From Pandoraea pulmonicola (GTDB lineage Bacteria > Pseudomonadota > Gammaproteobacteria > Burkholderiales > Burkholderiaceae): DNA of 64,000 bases. Under the pieces are notes generated by a model that made no database searches, was not told where the DNA came from, and saw only the letters and a list, made by a program, of their open reading frames with translations. The stretch lies in NCBI RefSeq assembly GCF_000815105.2, contig NZ_CP010310.2, positions 4,154,001-4,218,000 on the forward strand, given 5' to 3'. Every line of letters starts with the position of its first letter. Position 1 is the stretch's first letter. Below, piece after piece: positions 8,820-18,035 of this stretch. Made by a program: the position numbers and the translations under genes.

Positions 8820-9767
8820 ATGACACCTTCCATTACCGAAAGCCGCCTGCCCTATCTTTTCGAGGCCGTCCAGTGCGGCACGGTGCGGGCCGCCGCGGAT
8901 CGACTCGACATCGCCCCCTCGGCCGTCAGCCGTCAGATCGCACTGCTCGAGGCCGAGCTGGCGCTGCCGCTCATCGAGCGCCACAAGCGCGGCGTACATC
9001 TGACACAGGCCGGACGGCTGCTCATGGAGTACTACCGCGAGCAGCGCGCGCACCAGGAAGATCTGCTGGCCAAGTTGCAGGAAGTGCGCGGCCTGCGGCG
9101 CGGACACATCCGGCTCGCCGTGGGCGAAGGCTTCGTGAGCGACCTGATGGGCGCGCCGCTCCGGTACTTCTGCAAGCGATATCCCGACATCACCCTCACG
9201 CTCGATCTCGCGGGCACCAACGAGGTCATGCGGCTCGTGGCAGAAGACGATGCCGACATCGGACTCGTCTACAACCCGCCCGCCGAGCCGAAGATCGTCT
9301 CGCGCGCACAGATGCGCCAGCCCATGCACGCCATCCTCGCGCCCGGCACGGCGCTCGCCACCCGCCTGGGTGCGCTTGCCGAGACGGGGTCGCTCACGCT
9401 CGACGCGCTATACGACGTACCGCTTGCGCTCATGCACGGCGCGTACGGCACGCGTCAGTTGATGGCGCTTGTCGAGCAGTCCGAGAAACATCGGCTCATC
9501 GCATCGGTCGCGACCAACTCGATTGCGGTGCTCAAACACTACGTGCGCGCCGGCCTCGGCGCCACGTTTCTGCCGGCGTTTGCCGTGTCGCAGGAAATCG
9601 AGGCGGGCGTGTTGCTCGCACTGCCCATCGATCATCCGATCCTCAACGGCGCCGAGGCGCACCTGGTCACCCGTGCGGGGCGGCGCCTGTCGGGGGCGGC
9701 CAACCGGCTGCTCACGCATCTGGCGGGCAAAATGGAAGCGTTCGGCGGAGCGGACAGGAACGCCTGA
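8820..9767 (+). CDS. LysR family transcriptional regulator
   Basis: The 315-residue product has the winged HTH at residues 5-65 (GTVRAAADRLDIAPSAVSRQ, then LLEAELALPLIERHKRGVHLT) and a two-lobed effector-binding domain beyond about residue 90. It starts at the ATG at 8820. It is divergent from the VOC, dehydrogenase and aldehyde dehydrogenase operon, the classical position for a LysR activator of that operon. The inducer is probably the pathway substrate or an intermediate and cannot be named. Confidence 0.9.
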   Translation: MTPSITESRLPYLFEAVQCGTVRAAADRLDIAPSAVSRQIALLEAELALPLIERHKRGVHLTQAGRLLMEYYREQRAHQEDLLAKLQEVRGLRRGHIRLAVGEGFVSDLMGAPLRYFCKRYPDITLTLDLAGTNEVMRLVAEDDADIGLVYNPPAEPKIVSRAQMRQPMHAILAPGTALATRLGALAETGSLTLDALYDVPLALMHGAYGTRQLMALVEQSEKHRLIASVATNSIAVLKHYVRAGLGATFLPAFAVSQEIEAGVLLALPIDHPILNGAEAHLVTRAGRRLSGAANRLLTHLAGKMEAFGGADRNA

Positions 9768-10242
9768 CGGGAGACCGACGGCTGGTTGTTGGCGCGCAAC
9801 AATTGGGGGACTAAGCCTTTCCCCGATGTTGCACTACAGGGAATTCCTATATAACTGAAATCATCCGGGCACAGGCGCCCGTCCCGCCGAGCATGCGTAC
9901 CGGCGTGATGGAAGACTCGCCTTTGCCGCAGACCCGGTCGCATGGCCGCGCACGCTCGCCTTTCCGAGGTACGTGGCCACCGCCGACCCAACGCCAGTGG
10001 ACTGCCATGATGACGATCTCTGACAACCAGAGCGTGACGGCATCACTTGCAACCGGCTGCATCCGTCGATGTGGCGTTCGTTGCCCTGGCCCCCCTGCTT
10101 GCCGATTTCTCGTCTCTCGTAACGAAAATTCAGGTTTTTCCGACGACATCTCGCTTCGCCCCCTTTCGGGCGAAGCGCGACGACGACGGGCATAGCCACG
10201 CAAAACAAGCTGCGGGGCAAAACGCAACCTGGGGAGCAGACC
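9768..10242. other. 475-bp upstream region of the porin gene
   Basis: I see no supportable gene here. A small inverted repeat (TTGTTG GCGCG CAACAA, 9786-9802) lies just after the LysR stop. An AT-richer stretch near 10120-10150 may contain the porin promoter, but no clear -35/-10 pair stands out. The length suggests a long leader or upstream control, as is common for regulated porins. Confidence 0.3.
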
Positions 10243-11307
10243 ATGAAAACGAAGCTCATTGCAGCGAGCCTGCTTTGTGGTATTGGCACGTTCGCGCACG
10301 CACAGTCGAGTGTTCAGCTGTATGGCCGCCTGGACGGTGGCTTTCAGTACATGAACAATATTCAGGACGGACACGGCGGGACCGTATCGCGCTGGAGCGC
10401 GCAAGGCGGCGACTACGGAACGAGCCTGTTCGGTCTGCGCGGTTACGAAGACCTCGGTCAGGGCCTGCATGCGGTATTCAATCTGGAGAGCGGTTTCCAG
10501 TTGATGAATGGCATCAACAACAACGGGTCGGGCTCGTTCTTCGATCGTCGGGCGCTGGTCGGCCTGAACTCGCGCACGTGGGGGCAGCTCACGCTCGGGC
10601 GCAACCTGTTCATCAGTAACGGGGTGTGGGACTTCGATCCGTTCCAGCAGCAGGCCTTCTCGTCGGCGTCGCTGGTGCGCGGACGCAACTGGCCGCAGGC
10701 GAGCAACACCGTCAACTATCAGAGTCCGAACTTCCATGGCTTCGATGTGGCGGGTCAGTACGCGTTTTCCAACATCGCAGGACAGCCGACGAGCGGTCGC
10801 GGGCTGGGCGCGCAACTGACCTACACGCACGATCGCTTCCAGTTGCGAGCGTTGTACGACGAAATTCGCGACGCCAACGGACGTTTCACCGACGTGTTCG
10901 CGTCGTCGCGCGAGTATTTCGCCGGGGCGAACGTGTTCCTGAACCGCTTCACGATATCGCTGGGTTATACGCACATGGCAGCGCCCGATGCACCCTCGCC
11001 GGACTTCGCCACGCGCGCCGACCACTACTGGGCGGGCGTGAAGTGGCAGGCCACGCAGGTGTGGGCGACGAATGCGGCGGTGTATCACGTGAACGTGCCA
11101 GGCGGGTTCGGCAACGCCACGATGTTCGAGTTGGGCACGACGTACAACCTCTCGAAGCGCACCTTCTTCTACGGCACCATCGCGTACGTGAAGAACAGTT
11201 CCAATCAGAGCTTCTCGGTGGCGGCGATTCCGAGCACCTCGCTCGACAATCCACCCGCGGGACGCGGCCAGACCGGGGCGTACGTCGGGATTTCGCATTC
11301 GTTCTGA
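10243..11307 (+). CDS. Outer-membrane general porin (Gram-negative trimeric type)
   Basis: The 354-residue product has a 20-residue Sec signal peptide ending AHA, then QSSVQLYGRLDGGFQYMN, the characteristic start of betaproteobacterial porins. It continues with DYGTSLFGLRGYEDLGQGL and SFFDRRALVGL. It ends with an aromatic C-terminal Phe (YVGISHSF), the Bam-recognition feature. It should form a 16-stranded barrel trimer for small solutes. A good ribosome site (GGGGAGCAGACC) precedes the ATG. The gene is alone, with a long upstream region and the convergent autotransporter gene downstream. Confidence 0.92.
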   Translation: MKTKLIAASLLCGIGTFAHAQSSVQLYGRLDGGFQYMNNIQDGHGGTVSRWSAQGGDYGTSLFGLRGYEDLGQGLHAVFNLESGFQLMNGINNNGSGSFFDRRALVGLNSRTWGQLTLGRNLFISNGVWDFDPFQQQAFSSASLVRGRNWPQASNTVNYQSPNFHGFDVAGQYAFSNIAGQPTSGRGLGAQLTYTHDRFQLRALYDEIRDANGRFTDVFASSREYFAGANVFLNRFTISLGYTHMAAPDAPSPDFATRADHYWAGVKWQATQVWATNAAVYHVNVPGGFGNATMFELGTTYNLSKRTFFYGTIAYVKNSSNQSFSVAAIPSTSLDNPPAGRGQTGAYVGISHSF

Positions 11308-11332
11308 GTTCGCTGCGCGTGAGACAGACGTG

Positions 11333-11369
11333 AAAAAACCCGCCGTGCCTTCACAGACACGACGGGTTT
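11333..11369 (-). terminator. Rho-independent terminator of the autotransporter gene
   Basis: AACCCGCCGTG (11337-11347) pairs with CACGACGGGTT (11358-11368). The single C-A mismatch on the plus strand becomes a G-U pair in minus-strand RNA, which also gains a six-U tail from the A-run at 11333-11338. It therefore fits best as the autotransporter terminator. It may also act on the porin transcript. Confidence 0.75.
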
Positions 11370-11424
11370 GATCGACACCGCGCTCGAGGGCTTGACCTGC
11401 CCCTCTCACGCGTTACCGGGACGC

Positions 11425-14400
11425 TTAGAAGCGATACTTCGCCGAGATGCTGCCGCCGACGGCGCGCTCGCCCTTGCGCACGCTCACGTTACCGCCCAGA
11501 CGTACGTCGAGCGCCTTCTTCACTTCCACGTTCACGCCCAGATCGGCAGTGAAGATGTCCGCGCCCAGCTTGGCGCCCTTCACGTTGAACGAGCGCGGCG
11601 CGCCGTGGATCGTGTTGGTCAGGCTGCTCTGCTTGTCGCCGAACTCGTGCTCGTAGGCCAGACGCAGCGACGGGGCCACCTTCGTACCGCCGAGGTTCGC
11701 CACTTCGCGCCACAGACGCACGCCCAGCACGCCGCGCGTCGAGGTCTGCGACTGCGCACCGACCTTCAGACCGTCGTTGCCGCCGCCGTCGCGGTTCGTT
11801 TCGTCGAAGCCGTTCAGGCGCGTCGATGCCACGCGCACGCCCACCGACGGATCGATGTTCATGCCCGACACCTCGAAGCGCTTGCCCACTTCACCGAACG
11901 CACCGAAGGTCCGGCCGCTCGTCTTGCCCGACAGGCGCGCCGACACGTCGCCCGCGGCCACCGTGCGATCCGTCTTCACGCTGTGGTTCGTGTACGACAC
12001 GCCGCCATTGACGAACCAGCTGGCGTCGTTCAGGTGCGAACCGTACAGACCCACGCTCACGCTGTTGATCTTCGACTCGCCCGGCTGCCCCTTCACCTTC
12101 GAGTTCTGGTTGCCCATACCGACGGACGCACCCACGATCGTGTTGTTGCCGACGCGCTTGTCGACACCGATCGCACCGTCCAGGCCGCGAACGTCGAACG
12201 ACGGTCCGTTGCCGCGCTGCGACGTGTTGCCGCCGGCGAACGCCGCCCAACCGGCCACGCCGCTACCGTCGGCATTCGCGCCGTTGGCGGTCTTGTCGTC
12301 GAACATCGCGCCGCCGGCGATCATGCGCGTCTGCATGCCGCGCTGGAACGCCGTTGCCGAGCCCTGTGCCGCAAACGCGTTGTTCACCAGCGATTCGCCC
12401 GAAAGCAGGCGCGCGGAACGGCGTTGCTCGGCGGAACCGGCCTCCTGTTCCAGCATCTCGGTCAGTACGCTGCCGCCCACCTTGCCCTTGACGACATCGC
12501 CGTAGGTAACGCCATCGACCGAGGCCAGCACCGCGTACTCGTTGTCCGTGTACGCACCGTTCTTGGCGACGAAGCCGACGCGGCTGTCTTCGGTGATGGT
12601 CACCGCGCCGTCACCGGCGTTATCGGCGTTCACGCTGCCGAACTTCACTTCGTTGAAGTCGTTGACGGTGGCGCCGTCGTCCTTCGTCACGATCTGAATG
12701 TTCTGGCCGACGACGTCCTTGAGCTTCACCGACGAATCGCGATTGATCTGAAGATCGGTGTTGCTGAAGTCGCCGTCCTTGCCGATGTGGACGAGACCCG
12801 TCTTGATCTTTCCGTCCGCCTTCGTGGCCACGGTCTTGATCGACGCACCGGTACTCGACTGGTACGTCTGGACGCTCAGATTGTTCAGCCCCAGGTCGAT
12901 TTCACCGGCGTTCTGGATCGAGTCCACGCCCGTCACGCTCGGCGCCGAAATTGCCAGTGCCGCCGACTGCGAGATGACGACCTCGCCCGTGCCGAGTGCG
13001 TTCTGATGAGCAGCGGTGAGCTTGCCTGCCTGGATGGCAACCGACTTGACGTCGCTCTGATCGCCCGTGAGGGTCAGGTTGCCCGCACCCACCTTGGTCA
13101 GGGTCGGCGTGGCGGGTGGCGTCGGCGAGTAGTAGGCGAAGACTGCCGGGTCATCGCTCGAACCTTCCGACGCCTGCGGCACGTCTGACTCCTCCTGCAC
13201 GTTCGGGTCGGTCGGGTCGAGCGAGTCGTCCGTCCCAGTCGTATCGGGGGTACCGTCGGTCTCGGGCGGTGCGGCGGCCAGAATCCTGCCGCCGAAGACA
13301 TCGTCCTGATTCAGCGAGCCGATCGTCAGCGCCGTGTTGCCGGCGATGACGTCGCCGTTGCCGGACAGCGAACCGATGCCGAGCTTGGTGCCGCTCTCGC
13401 CCGCGTCGAGACCCGAGACGTCCAGCGAACCGGAAGTGAGTCGGATCACGGCGTTGTCCGCAGTCGTGGTGCCGCTCATCGTGACGCTGCCTTCGTTCGC
13501 CAGTCGCAGCCCGGAGAGTTGCGAATTGACGATATTCAACTTGCCGTCTGCCGCATTTGCGACCGTGGCGGCGTCCGTCGTCACATTCGTAAGCGTTGCG
13601 GAGGCGGTGTTGGTGAGAGTCAGGTCACCGAGCTTGGCCTTACTGACGTTCAACGTGCCGCCGTTGGCGTTGACGACCTTCGCAGCGTCCGCCTTCACGT
13701 CCGAGAGCGTTGCGGACGCGGCGTTGGCGAGGTTCAGCGTGCCAAACTCCGCTTCATTGATCGTCAGCTTGCCGCCCTCTGCTTTGCCGGCATTGCCGAC
13801 AGCTGCATCGACCGACATGAACGCCACGGTCGCGGTATTGTCGAGGTTCATCGTGCCAAACTTCGATTCGCCGATCGTCAGCGTACCGCCCGCCGCGTTA
13901 GCGACATCGGCGCCAGTTGCATTGACCTTCGTAAGCGTCGTGGTCGCGGCGTTGGCCAGAGACAGGTCGGTGACCTTTGTTTCGCTCACGTCAAGCTTGC
14001 CATTCTGGCCGCTGTTGACCAGTATGACCTCACCACCTTCTGCCTTCGTGATACTCGCGGTACCGCCGTCGTTCGTCAACGTCAGGCCTTGCAGGTCGAT
14101 GTCCGTCGCCGTCAATGTGCCGTGGTTGGTGACGAGCGCCGTGCCCCCAAGCGACTTGGTGGTCACGTCTTCGCCTTCACCGTTCTTCTCTGTCACGCCC
14201 GAGATCGTCACGGTACCCTTGGCCTCGTTCTTCAACGTAGCGTTGTCGAGATTCGCCGCCTTGAATTCCACCTTGCCTTCGTTGACGATCGTGGCGCTGC
14301 CCGCGGAAGACTTTTGGAACACCAGTTTGCCGGCGTCACTCTTGGTAAGCGTGCGGGGAGTAGACTCGCGTGCCGCCGCATCAACCTCATCCTGCGTGAC

Positions 14401-15621
14401 TTCGCTGCCGACCGCGATCTTGCTTTCCCCCGCGCTGGCACCTTCATTGAAGGTCAGCTCACCACCATTGGCGAGCTCGATCATCGCCTTTCCGGCGCTA
14501 GTGCCCTTGCCGAAAGTGATCTTTCCGGCCGCTTCCGTGCTCCCCGTCGCTTTGTGCGCCTTCAACGTCACATTCTCGGCGCTGGCGTCAATCCCCGTGC
14601 CTTCCGCCAGGAAATTCAGCTCGCCCTTCGCACCCACGTCGATCGCAATCTTGCCGCTGCCTTCGATCCCCGTTTTCATCTTCAGCACGCCATCGGCGAC
14701 GTGAACTTTGTGATCGGCGTCTGCGAGGACGCGAAGGGTGTCGATGGAACGCGTTTTTACGCCGCTGCCATCAGCTGCCGCGCCGTGAATGGCGTCGGAC
14801 TCGCTACCGGAGAAGCTGCCGAGTTCGAGCGTCGCAGTTTCGACGATCTTGGCGTGACCAGAGGCGCCAGCCGCAGCTTCGTCAGCAAAAGTCTTCAGGT
14901 TTATGTCGTTCCACGAAAGAACGGTACCGTTCTTGTCAGCAGAGGCAGCGTTGGCGTCGAGGATGAACGTACTTTTGAGCTTGTCCGAAGCGTCCTTGCT
15001 TTCCACACCTTCGAACACGGCGACCTTGCGGTTCAGCAGTGCCAACGCTTGCTCCGCCTTAGTGAGCGCATTCTTTGCATCTGCAATCGCGGTATTGACG
15101 GTTTCGTCCTTCACCAGCGTGTCCACGGCCCCCTTCTTTGAGTTGATTTCGGTATGAGCACTGATGTCTTCTATTTTTTCGACCAACTCCTCAAGCTTTG
15201 AGAGGTCAGAGGAATGAATTGTGATTGGATTTCCTTCATCGTCCCTCAGATCTTTTACACGCTTATGCTCCGCCTTGAGTTGGTTATCTTTCACCGCCTT
15301 AAGAGCATTAAATTGCTCTTCCGAATCGCCTTTCGCCAATGCATCTCGAATTTCCTTGGCAATTTCGGAGAAATTATTTGCATTGTCGCGCAGGGCTTCT
15401 TTAGCCGCTATCTCATCAGTTGCCTTCGCAATCGGACCGGTACCGTCCAACTTCAGCGCCTCAAGTCGCTCTCTTCTCTCCGTCTGCCACTGTTCCTCGC
15501 TGTCCGCCACTGCATACCCCGGCAGCGCAGCCATCGTCACCACGGCCGCTGCGGCCATGCAAATCTTCGTCTGACGCAGGGCGCTCGACTTCGGATAAAC
15601 CTTTTGCATTCGATAATCCAT
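11425..15621 (-). CDS. Large autotransporter (type Va) with repetitive beta-helix passenger
   Basis: The 1398-residue product has a Sec signal (MAAAAVVTMAALPGYAVA, cleavage about residue 39). A charged, probably helical region (about 40-215; EAEHKRVKDLRDDEGN-type sequence) follows. Next comes a long Ala/Thr/Gly/Asn-rich passenger with 37-39-residue repeats (about 540-725; consensus GGTLTI..SKFGTLNLANTA). An acidic Pro/Asp/Ser linker (about 780-840) leads to a LTKVGAGNLTLTG passenger-associated motif. The C-terminal 12-strand barrel (about 1120-1398) ends SAKYRF with the terminal Phe. It would display or release a beta-helical surface protein, perhaps an adhesin. The start is uncertain: the ATG at 15621 has no clear ribosome site, and Met5 (15609) is an alternative. 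Confidence 0.9.
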   Translation of the reverse strand: MDYRMQKVYPKSSALRQTKICMAAAAVVTMAALPGYAVADSEEQWQTERRERLEALKLDGTGPIAKATDEIAAKEALRDNANNFSEIAKEIRDALAKGDSEEQFNALKAVKDNQLKAEHKRVKDLRDDEGNPITIHSSDLSKLEELVEKIEDISAHTEINSKKGAVDTLVKDETVNTAIADAKNALTKAEQALALLNRKVAVFEGVESKDASDKLKSTFILDANAASADKNGTVLSWNDINLKTFADEAAAGASGHAKIVETATLELGSFSGSESDAIHGAAADGSGVKTRSIDTLRVLADADHKVHVADGVLKMKTGIEGSGKIAIDVGAKGELNFLAEGTGIDASAENVTLKAHKATGSTEAAGKITFGKGTSAGKAMIELANGGELTFNEGASAGESKIAVGSEVTQDEVDAAARESTPRTLTKSDAGKLVFQKSSAGSATIVNEGKVEFKAANLDNATLKNEAKGTVTISGVTEKNGEGEDVTTKSLGGTALVTNHGTLTATDIDLQGLTLTNDGGTASITKAEGGEVILVNSGQNGKLDVSETKVTDLSLANAATTTLTKVNATGADVANAAGGTLTIGESKFGTMNLDNTATVAFMSVDAAVGNAGKAEGGKLTINEAEFGTLNLANAASATLSDVKADAAKVVNANGGTLNVSKAKLGDLTLTNTASATLTNVTTDAATVANAADGKLNIVNSQLSGLRLANEGSVTMSGTTTADNAVIRLTSGSLDVSGLDAGESGTKLGIGSLSGNGDVIAGNTALTIGSLNQDDVFGGRILAAAPPETDGTPDTTGTDDSLDPTDPNVQEESDVPQASEGSSDDPAVFAYYSPTPPATPTLTKVGAGNLTLTGDQSDVKSVAIQAGKLTAAHQNALGTGEVVISQSAALAISAPSVTGVDSIQNAGEIDLGLNNLSVQTYQSSTGASIKTVATKADGKIKTGLVHIGKDGDFSNTDLQINRDSSVKLKDVVGQNIQIVTKDDGATVNDFNEVKFGSVNADNAGDGAVTITEDSRVGFVAKNGAYTDNEYAVLASVDGVTYGDVVKGKVGGSVLTEMLEQEAGSAEQRRSARLLSGESLVNNAFAAQGSATAFQRGMQTRMIAGGAMFDDKTANGANADGSGVAGWAAFAGGNTSQRGNGPSFDVRGLDGAIGVDKRVGNNTIVGASVGMGNQNSKVKGQPGESKINSVSVGLYGSHLNDASWFVNGGVSYTNHSVKTDRTVAAGDVSARLSGKTSGRTFGAFGEVGKRFEVSGMNIDPSVGVRVASTRLNGFDETNRDGGGNDGLKVGAQSQTSTRGVLGVRLWREVANLGGTKVAPSLRLAYEHEFGDKQSSLTNTIHGAPRSFNVKGAKLGADIFTADLGVNVEVKKALDVRLGGNVSVRKGERAVGGSISAKYRF
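13440..14005 (-). repeat. In-protein tandem repeat region of the autotransporter passenger
   Basis: Four to five tandem units of 37-39 codons are visible in translation. Examples are GGTLTIGESKFGTMNLDNTA, GKLTINEAEFGTLNLANAAS and GGTLNVSKAKLGDLTLTNTA, each followed by about 18 residues ending in a NAxGG turn. Each unit looks like two beta-helix rungs of about 19 residues. The first and last units are more divergent, so the boundaries are approximate. Confidence 0.7.
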
Positions 15622-15948
15622 AAGTTAATTCGTGAAAACGATGAGCTTTTTCCCATCGCACTCCAGACACGGCACTACGACCTGCGTCAAGGCTCACGAA
15701 TTCTAAAAGGCGGACTATCGAATCAAACTCAAAATCACCTATTTTTGATACTTAACTCAAAGACTACGGAATATTTAAATTGCGAATTTTCACAATCAAA
15801 TAACGCTTTAAACAATTGAAATTTCCCAAAAATTTTTAGAAACTCAACAGCAATATCCCAAACTATAAATATTGATGTACGCAAACAACGTTGACCAATA
15901 AACATCGGGAAACGGCCCGCCCTCGTTCTCTCCCTCGCGCGCACCCAT
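15622..15948 (-). promoter_or_regulatory. AT-rich upstream region of the autotransporter gene
   Basis: About 330 bp, especially 15700-15900, are visibly AT-rich compared with the rest of the window, with runs such as ATATTTAAATTG and AAAAATTTTTAG. No gene is present. The region must hold the autotransporter promoter, but there are many -10-like sequences and none is clearly best. Such AT-rich promoters in GC-rich genomes are typical targets of H-NS-type silencing proteins. That role is inferred here. Confidence 0.5.
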
Positions 15949-15987
15949 AAAAAAACCCGCCGCGCCCTTTCAGGCACGACGGGTTTT
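15949..15987 (-). terminator. Rho-independent terminator of the glyA-nrdR operon
   Basis: AACCCGCCGCGCC (15954-15966) pairs with GGCACGACGGGTT (15973-15985) around CTTTCA. Two plus-strand C-A mismatches become G-U pairs in minus-strand RNA, which ends in a U7 tract from 15949-15955. It lies 63 bp after the nrdR stop. It closely resembles the terminator at 11333-11369. Confidence 0.8.
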
Positions 15988-16049
15988 CCGTCTGTCTTCG
16001 CAGCGGCAGGCTTTACAGCCTCCGGCGATCCCTCACACGTGCGTCCACA

Positions 16050-16532
16050 TCACCCCACCGGCTTGCGCTTCGGCTTGAGGTCCGTGCTGTCGATCTCCTC
16101 GAGCACGTCGCGGAACTCGGCGATGTCCTCGAAGCTGCGATACACCGACGCGAACCGGATATACGCGATCTTGTCCAGCCGTTTGAGTTCGCGCATGACC
16201 AACTCGCCAATCCGCTGACTCATCACTTCGCGCTCCGCGCCGGCCAGCAGCTTGTATTCGATGCGCGCGATCGCGGCATCCATCGCTTCGGCGCTCACGG
16301 GGCGTTTGCGAATCGCCAACTGCATGCTCGCGCGCACCTTCGTGCGGTCGTACTCGGCGCGGCTGCCATCTTTCTTGACGACGGCCGGCATCGCGAGCTC
16401 GACGCGCTCGTACGTGGTAAATCGCTTGTCGCACGACGGGCATTTCCGGCGCCGCCGGATGGCAGCGCCGTCTTCCGCTTCACGCGAGTCGATGACCTGC
16501 GTGTCGTCGTGCCGGCAGAACGGGCAGCGCAT
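16050..16532 (-). CDS. nrdR: Transcriptional repressor NrdR
   Basis: The 160-residue product has the complete NrdR architecture. A zinc ribbon (MRCPFC...CPSC; Cys3, Cys6, Cys31, Cys34) with [18 protein letters not shown] is followed by an ATP-cone (about 49-139; [20 protein letters not shown]). NrdR binds (d)ATP and represses ribonucleotide reductase genes through NrdR boxes. Length is normal for the family. It starts 18 nt after the glyA stop, forming the glyA-nrdR operon seen in many betaproteobacteria. Confidence 0.97.
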   Translation of the reverse strand: MRCPFCRHDDTQVIDSREAEDGAAIRRRRKCPSCDKRFTTYERVELAMPAVVKKDGSRAEYDRTKVRASMQLAIRKRPVSAEAMDAAIARIEYKLLAGAEREVMSQRIGELVMRELKRLDKIAYIRFASVYRSFEDIAEFRDVLEEIDSTDLKPKRKPVG

Positions 16533-16550
16533 GCGTGTGACGTCCGCCGC

Positions 16551-17798
16551 TTAGCCGTAGACCGGGAAACGCTTGGTCAGCTCGGCCACCTGGCCACGCA
16601 CCCTGGCGATCGTCTCGGCGTTCTCCGGGTTGTCCAGCACGTCGGCGATCAGGTTGCCGACCTGCTCGGCTTCCGCTTCCTTGAAGCCGCGCGTGGTCAT
16701 GGCCGGCGAGCCCAGACGCACACCGCTCGTGACGAACGGCTTTTCCGGATCGTTCGGGATCGCGTTCTTGTTCACCGTGATGTGCGCTTCGCCCAGCGCG
16801 GCTTCCGCCGCCTTGCCGGTGATCTTCTTCGCGCGCAGATCGACCAGCATCACGTGCGACTCGGTACGGCCCGACACGATGCGCAGACCGCGCTTGACCA
16901 GCGTCTCGGCCAGCACGCGCGCGTTCTTCGCGACCTGTTCCTGATAAGCCTTGAACTCGGGCGTCGCGGCTTCCTTGAACGCCACGGCCTTGCCGGCGAT
17001 CACGTGCATGAGCGGTCCGCCCTGGATACCCGGGAAGATGGCCGAATTGATCTGCTTCTCGAACTCGGCCTTCATCAGGATCACGCCGCCGCGCGGGCCG
17101 CGCAGGCTCTTGTGCGTAGTCGTGGTCACGAAGTCGGCGTGCGGCACCGGGTTCGGATACACGCCAGCGGCGATCAGACCGGCGTAGTGCGCCATGTCGA
17201 CCATGAAATACGCGCCGACCGACTTGGCGATACGGGCCAGGCGCTCGAAATCGATCTTCAGTGCGAAGGCCGAGGCGCCTGCCACGATCATCTTCGGCTT
17301 GTGCTGTTGCGCGAGCTTTTCGGCCGCGTCGTAATCGATGTCCTCGGCTTCGTTCAGACCGTAGCTCACCACGTTGAACCACTTGCCCGACATGTTCACC
17401 GGCGAACCGTGCGTGAGGTGACCGCCATGCGCGAGGCTCATGCCCATGATCGTGTCGCCCGGCTTGAGCATGGCGAAATACACGCCCTGGTTCGCCTGCG
17501 AGCCGGAATTCGGCTGCACGTTCGCGGCTTCGGCGCCGAACAGGGCCTTCACGCGATCGATGGCCAGTTGCTCGACGACGTCGACATACTCGCAACCACC
17601 GTAGTAGCGCTTGCCCGGATAACCTTCCGCATACTTGTTGGTCAACTGCGAGCCCTGCGCTTCCATCACGGCCGGGCTGGTGTAGTTTTCCGAGGCGATC
17701 AGTTCGATGTGATCTTCCTGACGCTGGTTTTCCTTCTGAATCGCAGCCCAAACGTCGGGATCGACGGCGGCAACAGTGGATTTCGATTTATCGAACAT
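16551..17798 (-). CDS. glyA: Serine hydroxymethyltransferase
   Basis: The 415-residue PLP enzyme interconverts serine and tetrahydrofolate with glycine and 5,10-methylene-THF. Diagnostic sequences are [35 protein letters not shown] and the PLP-binding [14 protein letters not shown] (Lys230). I chose the ATG at 17798 ([17 protein letters not shown]), which gives the standard length; a longer frame upstream has no family support. It is the first gene of the glyA-nrdR operon, and the 237-bp upstream gap contains a hairpin. Confidence 0.97.
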   Translation of the reverse strand: MFDKSKSTVAAVDPDVWAAIQKENQRQEDHIELIASENYTSPAVMEAQGSQLTNKYAEGYPGKRYYGGCEYVDVVEQLAIDRVKALFGAEAANVQPNSGSQANQGVYFAMLKPGDTIMGMSLAHGGHLTHGSPVNMSGKWFNVVSYGLNEAEDIDYDAAEKLAQQHKPKMIVAGASAFALKIDFERLARIAKSVGAYFMVDMAHYAGLIAAGVYPNPVPHADFVTTTTHKSLRGPRGGVILMKAEFEKQINSAIFPGIQGGPLMHVIAGKAVAFKEAATPEFKAYQEQVAKNARVLAETLVKRGLRIVSGRTESHVMLVDLRAKKITGKAAEAALGEAHITVNKNAIPNDPEKPFVTSGVRLGSPAMTTRGFKEAEAEQVGNLIADVLDNPENAETIARVRGQVAELTKRFPVYG

Positions 17799-17958
17799 GG
17801 CATTTCCGTTGAATTGAACAGGTTTTCCGGGAGGGGATGGTGCGGCGCGCCTTCCTTTGTGCTTCGGAAGACGATAGACAGGGCAGCACCAACCATCACG
17901 GCTGCCCAGGCGAACGGCAAATAAGACCCCGGCGCTTCCCGGTGGGTTGCTCCACCTC

Positions 17959-17980
17959 GGGCACACAAGGCTGTGCACCC
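17959..17980 (-). other. Stem-loop in the glyA upstream region
   Basis: GGGCACACA (17959-17967) and TGTGCACCC (17972-17980) form a nine-pair stem with a GCCT loop on the minus strand, including two G-U pairs. It lies between the alcohol dehydrogenase stop and the glyA start. It has no U-run, so it could be a weak transcript end of the upstream gene or part of the glyA leader. I see no known riboswitch pattern around it. Confidence 0.35.
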
Positions 17981-18035
17981 TAATCGCCAGTCACGCGGGG
18001 TTTGTGGCGTCGATAGTTTATGCGAGCTTTCGGCC

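Noticed and set aside
9786..9802. TTGTTG-N5-CAACAA as a terminator of the LysR gene
   Set aside because: The stem is only six pairs with no T-run after it, too weak for an intrinsic terminator.
11368..13188. 606-codon plus-strand frame opposite the autotransporter barrel
   Set aside because: It starts inside a terminator region and mirrors the autotransporter coding sequence. No domain is visible.
17799..18035. Possible glycine or other riboswitch before glyA
   Set aside because: A hairpin is present, but I could not find the conserved core of a glycine, SAH or THF riboswitch, so I list only the stem-loop.
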